A stretch of DNA of 64,000 bases from assembly GCF_900142035.1 (NCBI RefSeq), contig NZ_FQZI01000001.1:620001-684000 (forward strand), written 5' to 3'. The translations under genes and the position numbers were made by a program. Shown piece by piece: positions 1 to 7,749 of this stretch. The notes beneath the pieces were generated by a model. The model saw only the letters and a list, made by a program, of their open reading frames with translations, was not told the origin of the DNA and ran no database searches. The DNA comes from Flavobacterium terrae. GTDB taxonomy: Bacteria > Bacteroidota > Bacteroidia > Flavobacteriales > Flavobacteriaceae. The first letter of the stretch is position 1, and the number at the start of each line of letters is the position of its first letter.

Positions 1-123
1 ACTTGAAACAATTTTAGGAGGCGTAACATCTTTATCTCCACCTGTTATTGTTCCTCTTTTTGCACAACTAACAATAAAAACAAAAGATAAAAATATTAAA
101 AACTGTATGTTTATTTTTTTCAT
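1..123 (-). CDS. Lipoprotein N-terminus (partial), probably Ig-like domain family
   Basis: The reading frame starts at an ATG (121-123, minus strand) and runs off the left edge, so only the first 41 residues are visible. They form a lipoprotein signal: basic MKK, a hydrophobic stretch, then IVSC with the lipidated Cys at residue 20. Next comes a short linker with TGGDKD and TPPK, a start typical of Bacteroidota surface lipoproteins with bacterial Ig-like domains. It lies upstream of comF on the same strand only in map terms; comF is behind it in transcription. The family assignment is an inference from the N-terminus; the lipoprotein nature is clear. Confidence 0.7.
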   Translation of the reverse strand, partial: MKKINIQFLIFLSFVFIVSCAKRGTITGGDKDVTPPKIVSS

Positions 124-192
124 GAACCGCAATTTAATCAGTACAAAATAACCACTTTATTTAGTGTAAACGAAATTTTTTTGAATTCAGGA

Positions 193-876
193 TTATGATT
201 CAGAAAAAGCAATCGTTACGATACTCAGTTTAGCGCCAGGAATTTTTAAAATTGCTTTTCCGCAAGCTTCTAATGTTGCTCCTGTGGTCAATACATCGTC
301 AACCAATAAAAAGTGCTTGTTGTAAAGGGTTTCGTTGTAAGAAATTGAAAATGTATTTTCAGAAATGGTACTTCGGTTGATTAGATTTTTTTTAGATTGA
401 GTTTCGGCATACTCTTTACGAATTAAAACTTCTTTTTTAATTTCCTTGTTTAGTTTTTTAGAAATTGATTCACAAAATGTATCTATCTGATTGTATCCTC
501 TTTTTTGTAATTTCTTTTTATGTAATGGTACAGGGATAACAAAGTCTATATTGTCAAATGCTTTGCTTTCTTTTAAATCAATACCATACCAATCACCTAA
601 AACAGTGCCTATTTTTTGTTGGTTTTTGTATTTTAAATTGTGAATTAAGTTTTGAGTAATGCCTTTTTTATGGTAATAAAGCATGCTTGAAACATTCTCT
701 ACTGGGATCTTCCCGTAAAACTTTTTTAACCCTTCGTTGTTTTTTGTGAGTAAGTGATTTGTAAGAGGTAAATCGTGTCTGCAAGTAATGCATATTTGAT
801 TTTCAGATTCTAATAAAAGGTTAGAACATCCTGAACAAATTTTAGGATAGAATAAGTTTAGCAAATTTTTGAGCAT
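193..876 (-). CDS. comF: ComF family phosphoribosyltransferase-like protein
   Basis: This 227-residue protein has the two-part ComF layout. A zinc-ribbon-like N-terminus has Cys pairs at residues 14/17 and 29/32. A type I phosphoribosyltransferase domain follows, with the PIPVPLHKKK stretch, the RGYNQ motif and the PRPP-binding loop LLVDDVLTTGAT near residue 190. In naturally competent bacteria ComF helps single-stranded DNA uptake into the cytoplasm; in Flavobacterium the role is untested. Length is normal for the family. It is divergent from the coiled-coil gene that starts 21 bp away, so the two share a very short intergenic region. Confidence 0.9.
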   Translation of the reverse strand: MLKNLLNLFYPKICSGCSNLLLESENQICITCRHDLPLTNHLLTKNNEGLKKFYGKIPVENVSSMLYYHKKGITQNLIHNLKYKNQQKIGTVLGDWYGIDLKESKAFDNIDFVIPVPLHKKKLQKRGYNQIDTFCESISKKLNKEIKKEVLIRKEYAETQSKKNLINRSTISENTFSISYNETLYNKHFLLVDDVLTTGATLEACGKAILKIPGAKLSIVTIAFSES

Positions 877-897
877 TTCATCGATTTTATTTTTTTT

Positions 898-1788
898 GTG
901 AAAAGGAAAAAGATAAATTTAGAAAAAATTACCCAAAACAAAATGTCTTTACGTATTTCAACGACTTTTTTAAAGTTAGCATCAGTTGTGTTGTTATCTA
1001 CAACAACGACTTTTGCAGTGAAATATTTTAGATCTAAAGAAGAAAATCTTCAATTAAAAGAATCGATAAAGCTTGATAAAAAAACATATGTTAATGATTT
1101 AAAAGAAATTTTTAGCAGATATGATGATCAAGTCTTGAAAAATAGAGAGCTAACTCGTGCCAATTCTATTTTGGTTTCTAAAAATAAAAAAGTAGTTACG
1201 GTTAAACCGCATACTCCAGTTAAGGTAATTTATTTAGAAAAAAACACTACTAGAAAAGAAATAGATTCATTTCAAAACCTTATTAATGAGAAATTAAAAG
1301 AACAGGAATCAATTCAAGATGAAGTAGATAAACTTTCTCAAAAAAATTCTGAATTAGAAAATAAAAACAGAGAAAATGAAAAGATTGTTGCTAAGACAAG
1401 AAATCTTACTGCAACAAATGTTATTGCTAATGGAGTAAAAATTGTTTCCAATAATATTATAGAAACAAAACGCTTTAATGCTACAGAGCAAATAAAAGTT
1501 TGTTTCACACTTCTTGAAAATAAATCAGCTGTTCAGGGTTATAAAGATATTTACCTTCAAATTATAAATCCTAGAAAAAAGGTAGTTACAGATAAAGGTG
1601 AATTTGTTGAGTTTGGCAATCAATTATTAAGATATAGCGCTAAAACAAATGTTTTTTATGAAAATGAAGAACTAGATGTTTGTGTGTTTATAGATCCCAA
1701 CAAAAAAGATTTACTTCCTGGCGATTATGAAATTAATATCTTTTCAGGTATAAACTTAATCGGCAATACTGTTTTTTCTCTTAAATAA
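898..1788 (+). CDS. Membrane-anchored coiled-coil protein of unknown function
   Basis: I do not recognise a characterised family. The open frame begins at GTG 898; an ATG at 943 is an alternative and would begin just before the hydrophobic segment. A single membrane segment or signal anchor lies at about residues 22-42. It is followed by a long charged region rich in Lys, Glu, Gln and Asn (about residues 45-165), consistent with coiled coil, and a C-terminal region of about 120 residues with alternating hydrophobic positions that looks like a beta domain. Similar proteins occur next to glyS in other Flavobacterium genomes and are sometimes loosely called chromosome-partitioning proteins, which nothing here supports. 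Confidence 0.7.
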   Translation: MKRKKINLEKITQNKMSLRISTTFLKLASVVLLSTTTTFAVKYFRSKEENLQLKESIKLDKKTYVNDLKEIFSRYDDQVLKNRELTRANSILVSKNKKVVTVKPHTPVKVIYLEKNTTRKEIDSFQNLINEKLKEQESIQDEVDKLSQKNSELENKNRENEKIVAKTRNLTATNVIANGVKIVSNNIIETKRFNATEQIKVCFTLLENKSAVQGYKDIYLQIINPRKKVVTDKGEFVEFGNQLLRYSAKTNVFYENEELDVCVFIDPNKKDLLPGDYEINIFSGINLIGNTVFSLK

Positions 1789-1826
1789 TTTACTTTTCTG
1801 TAAGTAAAATTCTCAATCACTTTTCC

Positions 1827-1834
1827 TATTTTTG
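1827..1834 (+). promoter_or_regulatory. Flavobacterial -7 box (TATTTTTG) for glyS
   Basis: The sequence matches the Bacteroidota -7 consensus TAnnTTTG and ends 7 bp before the glyS ATG. Transcription would therefore start within a few bases of the start codon, giving a very short or absent leader. No convincing -33 TTG is seen at 17-23 bp upstream. Confidence 0.55.
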
Positions 1835-1841
1835 CACCACT

Positions 1842-3386
1842 ATGGCAAAACAAGACGATTTATTTAAAAATGTGATTTCGCATGCAAAGGAGTACGGATT
1901 TATTTTTCCGTCAAGCGAAATATATGATGGTTTAAGCGCAGTTTATGATTATGCGCAAAACGGAGTAGAATTAAAAAAGAATATTAGAGACTATTGGTGG
2001 AAATCGATGGTGCAAATGCATGAAAATATTGTGGGTATTGATGCTGCGATATTTATGCACCCTACAACATGGAAAGCATCTGGACATGTGGACGCTTTTA
2101 ATGACCCATTAATTGACAACAAAGACTCTAAGAAAAGATACCGTGCCGATGTTTTAATTGAGGATTATGCCGAAAAATTAAATCAAAAAGCACAAAAAGA
2201 AATCGAAAAAGCAAAAGGCCGTTTTGGTGAAGCTTTTGATGAAGCACAATTTGTTGCAACAAACGAAAGAGTTAAAGGATATTTAGACCAAAAAAATGCA
2301 ATTCTTCAAAGAATGGCAAAAGGTTTAGATTCTGGTGATTTGGCAGATGTGAAAGCATTAATCGAAGAATTGGAGATTGCTTGTCCAGATTCAGGTTCTA
2401 AAAACTGGACAGAAGTACGTCAGTTTAACTTGATGTTTGGAACTAAATTAGGAGCTTCTGCAGATACTGCGATGGATTTGTATTTACGTCCAGAAACGGC
2501 TCAAGGTATTTTTGTGAACTTCCTGAATGTGCAAAAAACAGGACGTATGAAAATTCCTTTTGGAATTGCTCAAACAGGTAAAGCTTTTCGTAACGAAATC
2601 GTAGCGCGTCAATTCATTTTCCGTATGCGTGAATTCGAACAAATGGAAATGCAATTTTTTGTGAAGCCAGGAGAAGAGATGAAATACTACGAATACTGGA
2701 AAGAAACGCGTTTAAAATGGCATTTATCATTAGGTTTAGGAAAAGAAAATTATCGTTTTCACGACCATGAAAAATTAGCACATTATGCTAATGCGGCTGC
2801 GGACATTGAATTCAACTTCCCGTTTGGGTTTAAAGAATTAGAAGGAATTCACTCAAGAACTGACTTCGATTTAAAAGCACATGAAGAGTATTCAGGTAAG
2901 AAAATGCAATACTTTGATACCGAAGAAAATAAAAACTACACGCCATACGTAGTTGAAACTTCAGTTGGTTTAGATCGTATGTTTTTAGCAGTTTTCTCAA
3001 ATTCATTAAAAGAAGAAACTTTAGAAGATGGTTCAACAAGAACAGTATTGCGTTTGCCTTCGGTATTAGCACCAACAAAAGCAGCGGTTTTACCATTAAT
3101 TAAAAGAGATGGTTTGCCAGAATTAGCTAAAGAAATAATTGAAGACTTAAAATGGGATTTCAATGTTGCTTATGATGAAAAAGATGCGGTTGGACGTCGT
3201 TACCGTCGTCAGGATGCATTAGGAACACCTTTCTGTATTACTGTAGATCATCAAACATTAGAAGATAAAACAGTTACTATTCGTCACCGTGATTCAATGC
3301 AACAAGATCGCGTTGCTATTTCTGAATTGAGAGGAATCATTAGCAATGAAGTTTCTATGAGAAACTGGTTGATGAAGATGAAGTAA
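1842..3386 (+). CDS. glyS: Glycine--tRNA ligase
   Basis: This 514-residue cytoplasmic enzyme charges tRNA-Gly with glycine. It is the single-chain alpha2 type, not the bacterial alpha2beta2 GlyQ/GlyS type. Class II features are visible: the HPTTWKASGHVDAF region near residue 74, the motif 2 region FRNEIVARQFIFRMREFEQ near residue 250, and a C-terminal anticodon-binding domain ending in RHRDSMQQDRV. Length fits the family. The ATG is preceded closely by a -7 box, and the gene is followed by a strong hairpin terminator that also carries a dispersed repeat in its loop. It appears to be transcribed alone. Confidence 0.96.
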   Translation: MAKQDDLFKNVISHAKEYGFIFPSSEIYDGLSAVYDYAQNGVELKKNIRDYWWKSMVQMHENIVGIDAAIFMHPTTWKASGHVDAFNDPLIDNKDSKKRYRADVLIEDYAEKLNQKAQKEIEKAKGRFGEAFDEAQFVATNERVKGYLDQKNAILQRMAKGLDSGDLADVKALIEELEIACPDSGSKNWTEVRQFNLMFGTKLGASADTAMDLYLRPETAQGIFVNFLNVQKTGRMKIPFGIAQTGKAFRNEIVARQFIFRMREFEQMEMQFFVKPGEEMKYYEYWKETRLKWHLSLGLGKENYRFHDHEKLAHYANAAADIEFNFPFGFKELEGIHSRTDFDLKAHEEYSGKKMQYFDTEENKNYTPYVVETSVGLDRMFLAVFSNSLKEETLEDGSTRTVLRLPSVLAPTKAAVLPLIKRDGLPELAKEIIEDLKWDFNVAYDEKDAVGRRYRRQDALGTPFCITVDHQTLEDKTVTIRHRDSMQQDRVAISELRGIISNEVSMRNWLMKMK

Positions 3387-3403
3387 AAAATAAAATTCTA
3401 GAT

Positions 3404-3456
3404 AAAAAAATCCCAAACGTTCACTGAGCTTGTCGAAGTGGAGTTTGGGATTTTTT
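3404..3456. terminator. glyS terminator hairpin with dispersed element in its loop
   Basis: The arms AAAAAAATCCCAAAC (3404-3418) and GTTTGGGATTTTTT (3443-3456) are complementary and T-rich at the 3' end, and the A-rich left arm makes it bidirectional for glyS and the convergent riboflavin synthase gene. The loop contains CACTGAGCTTGTCGAAGTG (3422-3440), the dispersed element also seen near 56430 and 59883, with a variant at 59802. Confidence 0.85.
3422..3440. repeat. Dispersed TGAGC-NN-GTCGAAG element, copy 1
   Basis: This is a 19-bp semi-palindromic element with core TGAGC-TT-GTCGAAG and complementary ends CACT/AGTG. It sits exactly in the loop of the glyS terminator. Related copies occur at 56431-56449, 59883-59901 and, as a variant, 59802-59822. 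Motifs of this kind are abundant between genes in many Bacteroidota genomes; I know of no established function. Confidence 0.75.
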
Positions 3457-3475
3457 ATTTTTTAATGCTTTGAAA

Positions 3476-4066
3476 TTAAGCTTGTAACTCGTGAAGACGC
3501 TTTACATATTTCCCAATCACATCAAACTCTAAATTTACTTTGGTTCCAATTTTGAAACTATGAAAATTTGTGTGTTCAAAAGTGTAAGGAATAATTGCCA
3601 CGCTAAATTCATTTATTTTTGAATTTACAACTGTTAAACTTGTTCCATTTACTGTTATCGAGCCTTTTTCGATTGTAATATTGCTTAGATTTCTATCGTA
3701 TTCGAATGTAAAATACCAACTACCATCAACTTCTTCAATGTTTTTGCAAACTGCAGTTTGATCTACGTGGCCTTGAACAATATGGCCGTCCAAGCGATCG
3801 CCTAATTTCATAGCGCGTTCAAGATTAACTACATCACCAACCTGCCATTCACCAAGGTTTGTTTTTTCGATAGTTTCTTTGATTGCGGTTACTGTATAAA
3901 TGTCGTTTTCGATGGAAACAACAGTTAAACAAATTCCATTGTGAGCAACACTTTGGTCGATTTTAAGTTCGCTCGTTATTTTTGATTGTACCGAAACATG
4001 AATATTTTCGCCCTCTTTTTGAAGGGATTGAATTGTTCCGAGAGTTTCTATGATGCCTGTAAACAT
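3476..4066 (-). CDS. ribE: Riboflavin synthase alpha chain
   Basis: This 196-residue enzyme performs the last step of riboflavin synthesis, dismutating two molecules of 6,7-dimethyl-8-ribityllumazine. The sequence starts with MFTGIIETLG, the signature of the family, and contains two tandem lumazine-binding repeats (about residues 1-97 and 98-190), each with a G(I/T)SLTV-type motif: GICLTVVS in the first and GTSLTVVN in the second. Length is normal. It is convergent with glyS, shares its bidirectional terminator, and is divergent from pdxA. Confidence 0.96.
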   Translation of the reverse strand: MFTGIIETLGTIQSLQKEGENIHVSVQSKITSELKIDQSVAHNGICLTVVSIENDIYTVTAIKETIEKTNLGEWQVGDVVNLERAMKLGDRLDGHIVQGHVDQTAVCKNIEEVDGSWYFTFEYDRNLSNITIEKGSITVNGTSLTVVNSKINEFSVAIIPYTFEHTNFHSFKIGTKVNLEFDVIGKYVKRLHELQA

Positions 4067-4083
4067 TAACTGATTAATTTTAG

Positions 4084-4091
4084 TAAATTTG
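4084..4091 (+). promoter_or_regulatory. Probable -7 box (TAAATTTG) for pdxA
   Basis: An exact TAnnTTTG match lies 32 bp upstream of the pdxA start codon in the divergent ribE-pdxA intergenic region. No clear -33 element is visible at the usual spacing. Confidence 0.45.
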
Positions 4092-4123
4092 CATTCAAAA
4101 TTAGCAATAAATACATTGAACTG

Positions 4124-5173
4124 ATGACAAAAAGACCAGAAAATATAATTGTAGGGATTTCAATTGGTGATTTGAATGGTATAGGAGGGGAGATAATATT
4201 AAAGTCTTTCGAGGATACACGTATGTTAGAGTTGTGTACTCCTATAATTTTTGCTAATGTTAAAATTCTTTCTTTCCTAAAAAAGAATTTAGAACTTTCT
4301 ACAAATTTACATGGTATAGATAAAATTGACCAAGCAATAACAGGAAAGATAAATGTATTGAATGTTTGGCGTGAGGGGGTGAATATTGAGTTTGGTAAAA
4401 CCGATGATAATGTAGGGAAGTATGCAGTTAAGTCATTTGTAGAAGCTACAAAAGCATTAAAATCAGGAGATATAGATGTTTTAGTTACGGCTCCTATTAA
4501 TAAGTCAAATATTCAATCGGAAGAATTTTCTTTCCCTGGACATACAGATTATTTGAATCAAGAACTGGAAGGGGATGCTTTAATGTTTATGGTTCAGGAC
4601 ACACTTCGTGTTGGTTTGCTAACAGATCACGTGCCTATTAATGAAGTGGCTAAGCACTTGACAGAAGAGTTGATTCTTAAAAAAATAAAAACTATCAATC
4701 AATCATTGATTCAGGATTTTGGAATTACTCGTCCTAAAATTGCGGTTCTAGGTTTAAACCCACATTCGGGTGATAATGGTGTAATAGGAGATGAGGAAGA
4801 AAAAGTATTAAAACCTGCTTTGAAAAAGATTTTTGACGAAGGAGTTTTGGTTTTTGGGCCTTTTTCAGCTGATGGTTTCTTCGGAAGTGGTCAATATGAA
4901 AAATATGATGCTGTAATAGCAACTTATCATGATCAAGGATTAATTCCGTTTAAAACACTTTCTTTTGGTAAAGGGGTGAATTATACAGCTGGCTTAAATA
5001 AAGTGCGAACTTCACCAGATCATGGAACTGGTTTTGATATTGCTGGAAAAGGAATAGCAGATCATAGTTCGTTTGTAGAGGCAGTATATGCAGCAATTGA
5101 TATTTTTAAATCGAGAAACAATCATGCTCAAATTACTGAAAAGCCTTTAAAAGTTAAGGAAAAACAGTTATAA
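4124..5173 (+). CDS. pdxA: 4-hydroxythreonine-4-phosphate dehydrogenase
   Basis: PdxA oxidises 4-phosphohydroxy-threonine in the DXP-dependent pathway to pyridoxal phosphate. The 349-residue sequence shows the family's metal-binding and substrate motifs in order: GDLNGIGGE near residue 16, APINK and PGHTDYL in the middle, NPHSGDNG, ATYHDQGLIPFK and RTSPDHGTGFDIAGKG near the C-terminus. The His residues in PGHTD, YHDQG and SPDHG are the expected divalent metal ligands. Length is normal apart from a short Lys-rich tail. It precedes the yceD-rpmF block, but yceD has its own -7 box. Confidence 0.96.
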   Translation: MTKRPENIIVGISIGDLNGIGGEIILKSFEDTRMLELCTPIIFANVKILSFLKKNLELSTNLHGIDKIDQAITGKINVLNVWREGVNIEFGKTDDNVGKYAVKSFVEATKALKSGDIDVLVTAPINKSNIQSEEFSFPGHTDYLNQELEGDALMFMVQDTLRVGLLTDHVPINEVAKHLTEELILKKIKTINQSLIQDFGITRPKIAVLGLNPHSGDNGVIGDEEEKVLKPALKKIFDEGVLVFGPFSADGFFGSGQYEKYDAVIATYHDQGLIPFKTLSFGKGVNYTAGLNKVRTSPDHGTGFDIAGKGIADHSSFVEAVYAAIDIFKSRNNHAQITEKPLKVKEKQL

Positions 5174-5216
5174 ACAAAAAAATGTTCATAACACTTTTAA
5201 ATTTATAAATAATTTA

Positions 5217-5224
5217 TATCTTTG
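5217..5224 (+). promoter_or_regulatory. -7 box (TATCTTTG) that decides the yceD start
   Basis: An exact TAnnTTTG box lies 33 bp upstream of the ATG at 5258. The TTG at 5222 that would extend the yceD frame by 12 residues is the last part of this box, so it cannot be the translation start if the promoter is real. Confidence 0.65.
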
Positions 5225-5257
5225 CACACCCTAATTAAGGGACAAATTGTTGTTAGT

Positions 5258-5779
5258 ATGAAAGGTACAAATGAATATTTAATTCCATATGTGGGGTTAA
5301 AGCTTGGAAAACATCAGTTTGAATATCAAATAAATAAAGCGTTCTTTGATCACTTTGAGTATGACGAATTTGATTCGGCAGATGTAAAAGTGAATTTGGT
5401 TTTAGAAAAGCAAACAAATATGCTTGAATTGAATTTTAAGCATTCTGGAACTGTAAATGTTTTGTGTGATGTAACTGGTGAACCATTTGATATGCCAATT
5501 AAAGGTAAATTAAAATTAGTGGTTCGTTTTGGTGAGACATATAATGATGATAATGAGGAGTTACTCATTTTGCCTTTTGGTGAACATCAAATAGACGTTT
5601 CGCAATATATCTATGAAATGATTGCTTTGTCAGTACCATTAAAGAGGATTAGTCCAAATGCAAAAAATATGGATTTGGAAACGCTTAATGAAATTGAAGT
5701 CAAAGACGAAGAAGAAGTAAAAGAAGAAGAAATTGACCCGCGTTGGGCAGCATTAAAGAAACTATTAACGGATAAATAA
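5258..5779 (+). CDS. yceD: YceD/DUF177 family protein
   Basis: This 173-residue cytoplasmic protein belongs to the DUF177 family, whose gene is almost always next to rpmF; plant and E. coli members are linked to 23S rRNA accumulation. Visible features are the opening GTNEYLIPYVGLKLG, a central beta-rich region with CDVTGEPF near residue 85, and an acidic Glu-rich stretch before the closing DPRWAALKKLL. The ATG at 5258 is preferred over the TTG at 5222 because the latter lies in the -7 box. It is 9 bp from rpmF and is co-transcribed with it. Confidence 0.88.
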   Translation: MKGTNEYLIPYVGLKLGKHQFEYQINKAFFDHFEYDEFDSADVKVNLVLEKQTNMLELNFKHSGTVNVLCDVTGEPFDMPIKGKLKLVVRFGETYNDDNEELLILPFGEHQIDVSQYIYEMIALSVPLKRISPNAKNMDLETLNEIEVKDEEEVKEEEIDPRWAALKKLLTDK

Positions 5780-5788
5780 TTTTGTAAA

Positions 5789-5983
5789 ATGGCACATCCT
5801 AAGAGAAAAACCTCGAAAACAAGAAGAGATAAAAGAAGAACTCATTATAAAGCAACTGTTGCTCAAATCGCAACATGTCCTGTAACTGGAGAAGCACATT
5901 TATACCACAGAGCTTACTGGCATGAAGGTAAAATGTACTATAGAGGTCAAGTAGTTATCGATAAATCGGTAGCTGTTGCTTAA
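5789..5983 (+). CDS. rpmF: 50S ribosomal protein L32
   Basis: A small basic 64-residue protein starting with [22 protein letters not shown], written here as the classic L32 N-terminus of Pro, Lys and Arg followed by a compact C-terminal domain. Only one Cys (CPVTGEAH) remains, so the zinc-binding CxxC pairs of some L32 proteins are absent; this is common in this phylum. It follows DUF177 by 9 bp, the usual pairing, and is followed by a strong terminator. Confidence 0.95.
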   Translation: MAHPKRKTSKTRRDKRRTHYKATVAQIATCPVTGEAHLYHRAYWHEGKMYYRGQVVIDKSVAVA

Positions 5984-6005
5984 TACGTTTTAGTAAAAGA
6001 AATCT

Positions 6006-6031
6006 AACTCTCACCTAGTGAGAGTTTTTTT
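6006..6031 (+). terminator. Rho-independent terminator after rpmF
   Basis: The arms AACTCTCAC and GTGAGAGTT enclose a CTA loop and are followed by a run of T. It separates the yceD-rpmF transcript from fabH. Confidence 0.85.
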
Positions 6032-6143
6032 GTTGGATATAAGTGAAAATAAAATAGAAGTTATTTAAAATTTATTTTAAAGATTTTTGTAACTTCATCG
6101 TCTTTTTAAAAAGCGATTTTTTAGAAAGTATTATTACAATTTT

Positions 6144-7142
6144 ATGAGTAAAATAACTGCCGCAATAACCGCCGTTGGTGCGTATGTTCCTGATTTTGTT
6201 CTTTCTAACCAAGTGTTAGAAACAATGATTGATACAAATGATGAATGGATAACTACCAGAACAGGAATTAAAGAAAGAAGAATTTTAAAAGAAAAAGGTA
6301 AAGGAACTTCGTTTCTTGCTATCAAAGCAGCTCAAAATCTTATCGAAAAATCAGGAATTAATCCTGAAGATATAGATTTAGTACTATTAGCAACTGCTAC
6401 TCCAGATATGCCAGTAGCTTCTACAGGGGTTTATGTGGCATCGCAAATAGGAGCAGTTAATGCTTTTGCATACGATTTACAAGCAGCATGTTCAAGTTTT
6501 TTATACGGTATGTCAACTGCTGCATCGTATATTCAATCAGGACGATACAAAAAAGTACTTTTAATTGGAGCAGACAAAATGTCTTCAATTATCGATTATA
6601 CAGACAGAGCAACCTGCATTATCTTTGGAGATGGTGCAGGTGCTGTTCTTTTTGAGCCTAACGAAGAAGGTATGGGACTTCAAGATGAGTATTTGCGTTC
6701 AGATGGTATTGGTCGTGAATATTTAAAAATAGATGCAGGTGGTTCAATTCTTCCAGCATCGGCAGAAACTGTTCAAAATGGGCAACATACTGTTTTTCAG
6801 GATGGAAAAACTGTTTTCAAATACGCAGTTTCTGGTATGGCAGATGTTAGTGAGAAAATCATGCAAAGAAATGATTTGACTCACAATGATGTTAACTGGT
6901 TATTAGCGCACCAAGCTAATAAACGTATTATCGATGCCACTGCCGAAAGAATGGGCTTAGATGAATCAAAAGTGCTAATCAATATTCACCGTTATGGAAA
7001 TACAACATCGGCAACATTACCTTTGTTAATGCACGATTTTGAAAAGCAACTTAAAAAAGGAGATAATCTTATATTTGCAGCATTTGGTGGTGGATTCACT
7101 TGGGGATCTATCTACTTAAAATGGGCTTATGATACTAAATAA
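6144..7142 (+). CDS. fabH: Beta-ketoacyl-ACP synthase III
   Basis: FabH condenses an acyl-CoA with malonyl-ACP to start fatty acid synthesis. This 332-residue protein has the thiolase-fold features expected: TNDEWITTRTGIKERR near residue 32, the catalytic Cys in QAACSS near residue 115, the His in LLAHQANKRI near residue 255, and the Asn in RYGNTTSAT near residue 285, completing the Cys-His-Asn triad. Length is normal. It is followed 20 bp later by accB, so supply of malonyl-CoA and initiation of chain synthesis are encoded together. Confidence 0.97.
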   Translation: MSKITAAITAVGAYVPDFVLSNQVLETMIDTNDEWITTRTGIKERRILKEKGKGTSFLAIKAAQNLIEKSGINPEDIDLVLLATATPDMPVASTGVYVASQIGAVNAFAYDLQAACSSFLYGMSTAASYIQSGRYKKVLLIGADKMSSIIDYTDRATCIIFGDGAGAVLFEPNEEGMGLQDEYLRSDGIGREYLKIDAGGSILPASAETVQNGQHTVFQDGKTVFKYAVSGMADVSEKIMQRNDLTHNDVNWLLAHQANKRIIDATAERMGLDESKVLINIHRYGNTTSATLPLLMHDFEKQLKKGDNLIFAAFGGGFTWGSIYLKWAYDTK

Positions 7143-7162
7143 TAAACCAAAATCAAAATATC

Positions 7163-7651
7163 ATGGATATTAGAGAAATTCAAAACCTAATCAAATTTGT
7201 AGCAAAATCAGGAGCTACAGAAGTAAAATTAGAGATGGATGATTTCAAAATCACTATCAAAACAACAACAGAAGGAGCTGAAACGACTTATGTACAGCAC
7301 GTTCCTATGCAAGCAGCTATGCCTCAAATGCAAGTGGCTGCTCCAGTAGCTACTTCTCCAGTTGCTGCTGCTCCAGCTGTTTCTGAAGCTGCTGCTGATG
7401 ATACATCTAAATATGTTACTGTAAAATCACCAATGATTGGTACTTTCTACAGAAAACCGGCTCCAGATAAACCAATGTTTGTTGAAGTAGGTTCTACAAT
7501 TTCTAAAGGAGACACATTATGTGTTATCGAAGCAATGAAATTATTCAATGAAATTGAAAGTGAAGTTTCTGGAAAAATTGTAAAAATATTAGTTGATGAT
7601 TCTTCTCCAGTTGAATTTGATCAACCTTTATTCTTAGTAGATCCATCATAA
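7163..7651 (+). CDS. accB: Biotin carboxyl carrier protein of acetyl-CoA carboxylase
   Basis: This 162-residue protein carries the biotin arm of acetyl-CoA carboxylase. It has the usual three parts: an N-terminal segment, a flexible Ala/Pro/Met-rich linker (about residues 48-80), and a C-terminal biotinyl domain with EAMKLFNE near residue 125, in which the Lys is biotinylated. It lies between fabH and accC. The gap to accC holds an AT-rich repeat but no clear terminator, so read-through into accC is likely. Confidence 0.96.
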   Translation: MDIREIQNLIKFVAKSGATEVKLEMDDFKITIKTTTEGAETTYVQHVPMQAAMPQMQVAAPVATSPVAAAPAVSEAAADDTSKYVTVKSPMIGTFYRKPAPDKPMFVEVGSTISKGDTLCVIEAMKLFNEIESEVSGKIVKILVDDSSPVEFDQPLFLVDPS

Positions 7652-7657
7652 TTGTTA

Positions 7658-7742
7658 TTTTAAATTTTAAATTTTGAATTATGAATTCGATTCATTTTTC
7701 AAGTACAATCATTTAAAATTTATAATTTATAATTTAAAATAA
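7658..7742. repeat. AT-rich imperfect inverted repeat between accB and accC
   Basis: The left side has ATTTTAAATTTTAAATTTTG and the right side AAAATTTATAATTTATAATT; they are roughly complementary around a centre near 7705. The composition is almost pure A/T plus short TTTAAAT iterations. It may be a degenerate intergenic repeat of the kind scattered in Flavobacterium genomes, or only low-complexity sequence. No promoter box of the TAnnTTTG type was seen. Confidence 0.4.
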
Positions 7743-7749
7743 TCAGAAG

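Noticed and set aside
2830..3163. Two open frames on the minus strand within glyS
   Set aside because: They are antisense to a highly conserved synthetase gene, show Leu/Ser-rich shadow composition and have no promoter or recognisable product.
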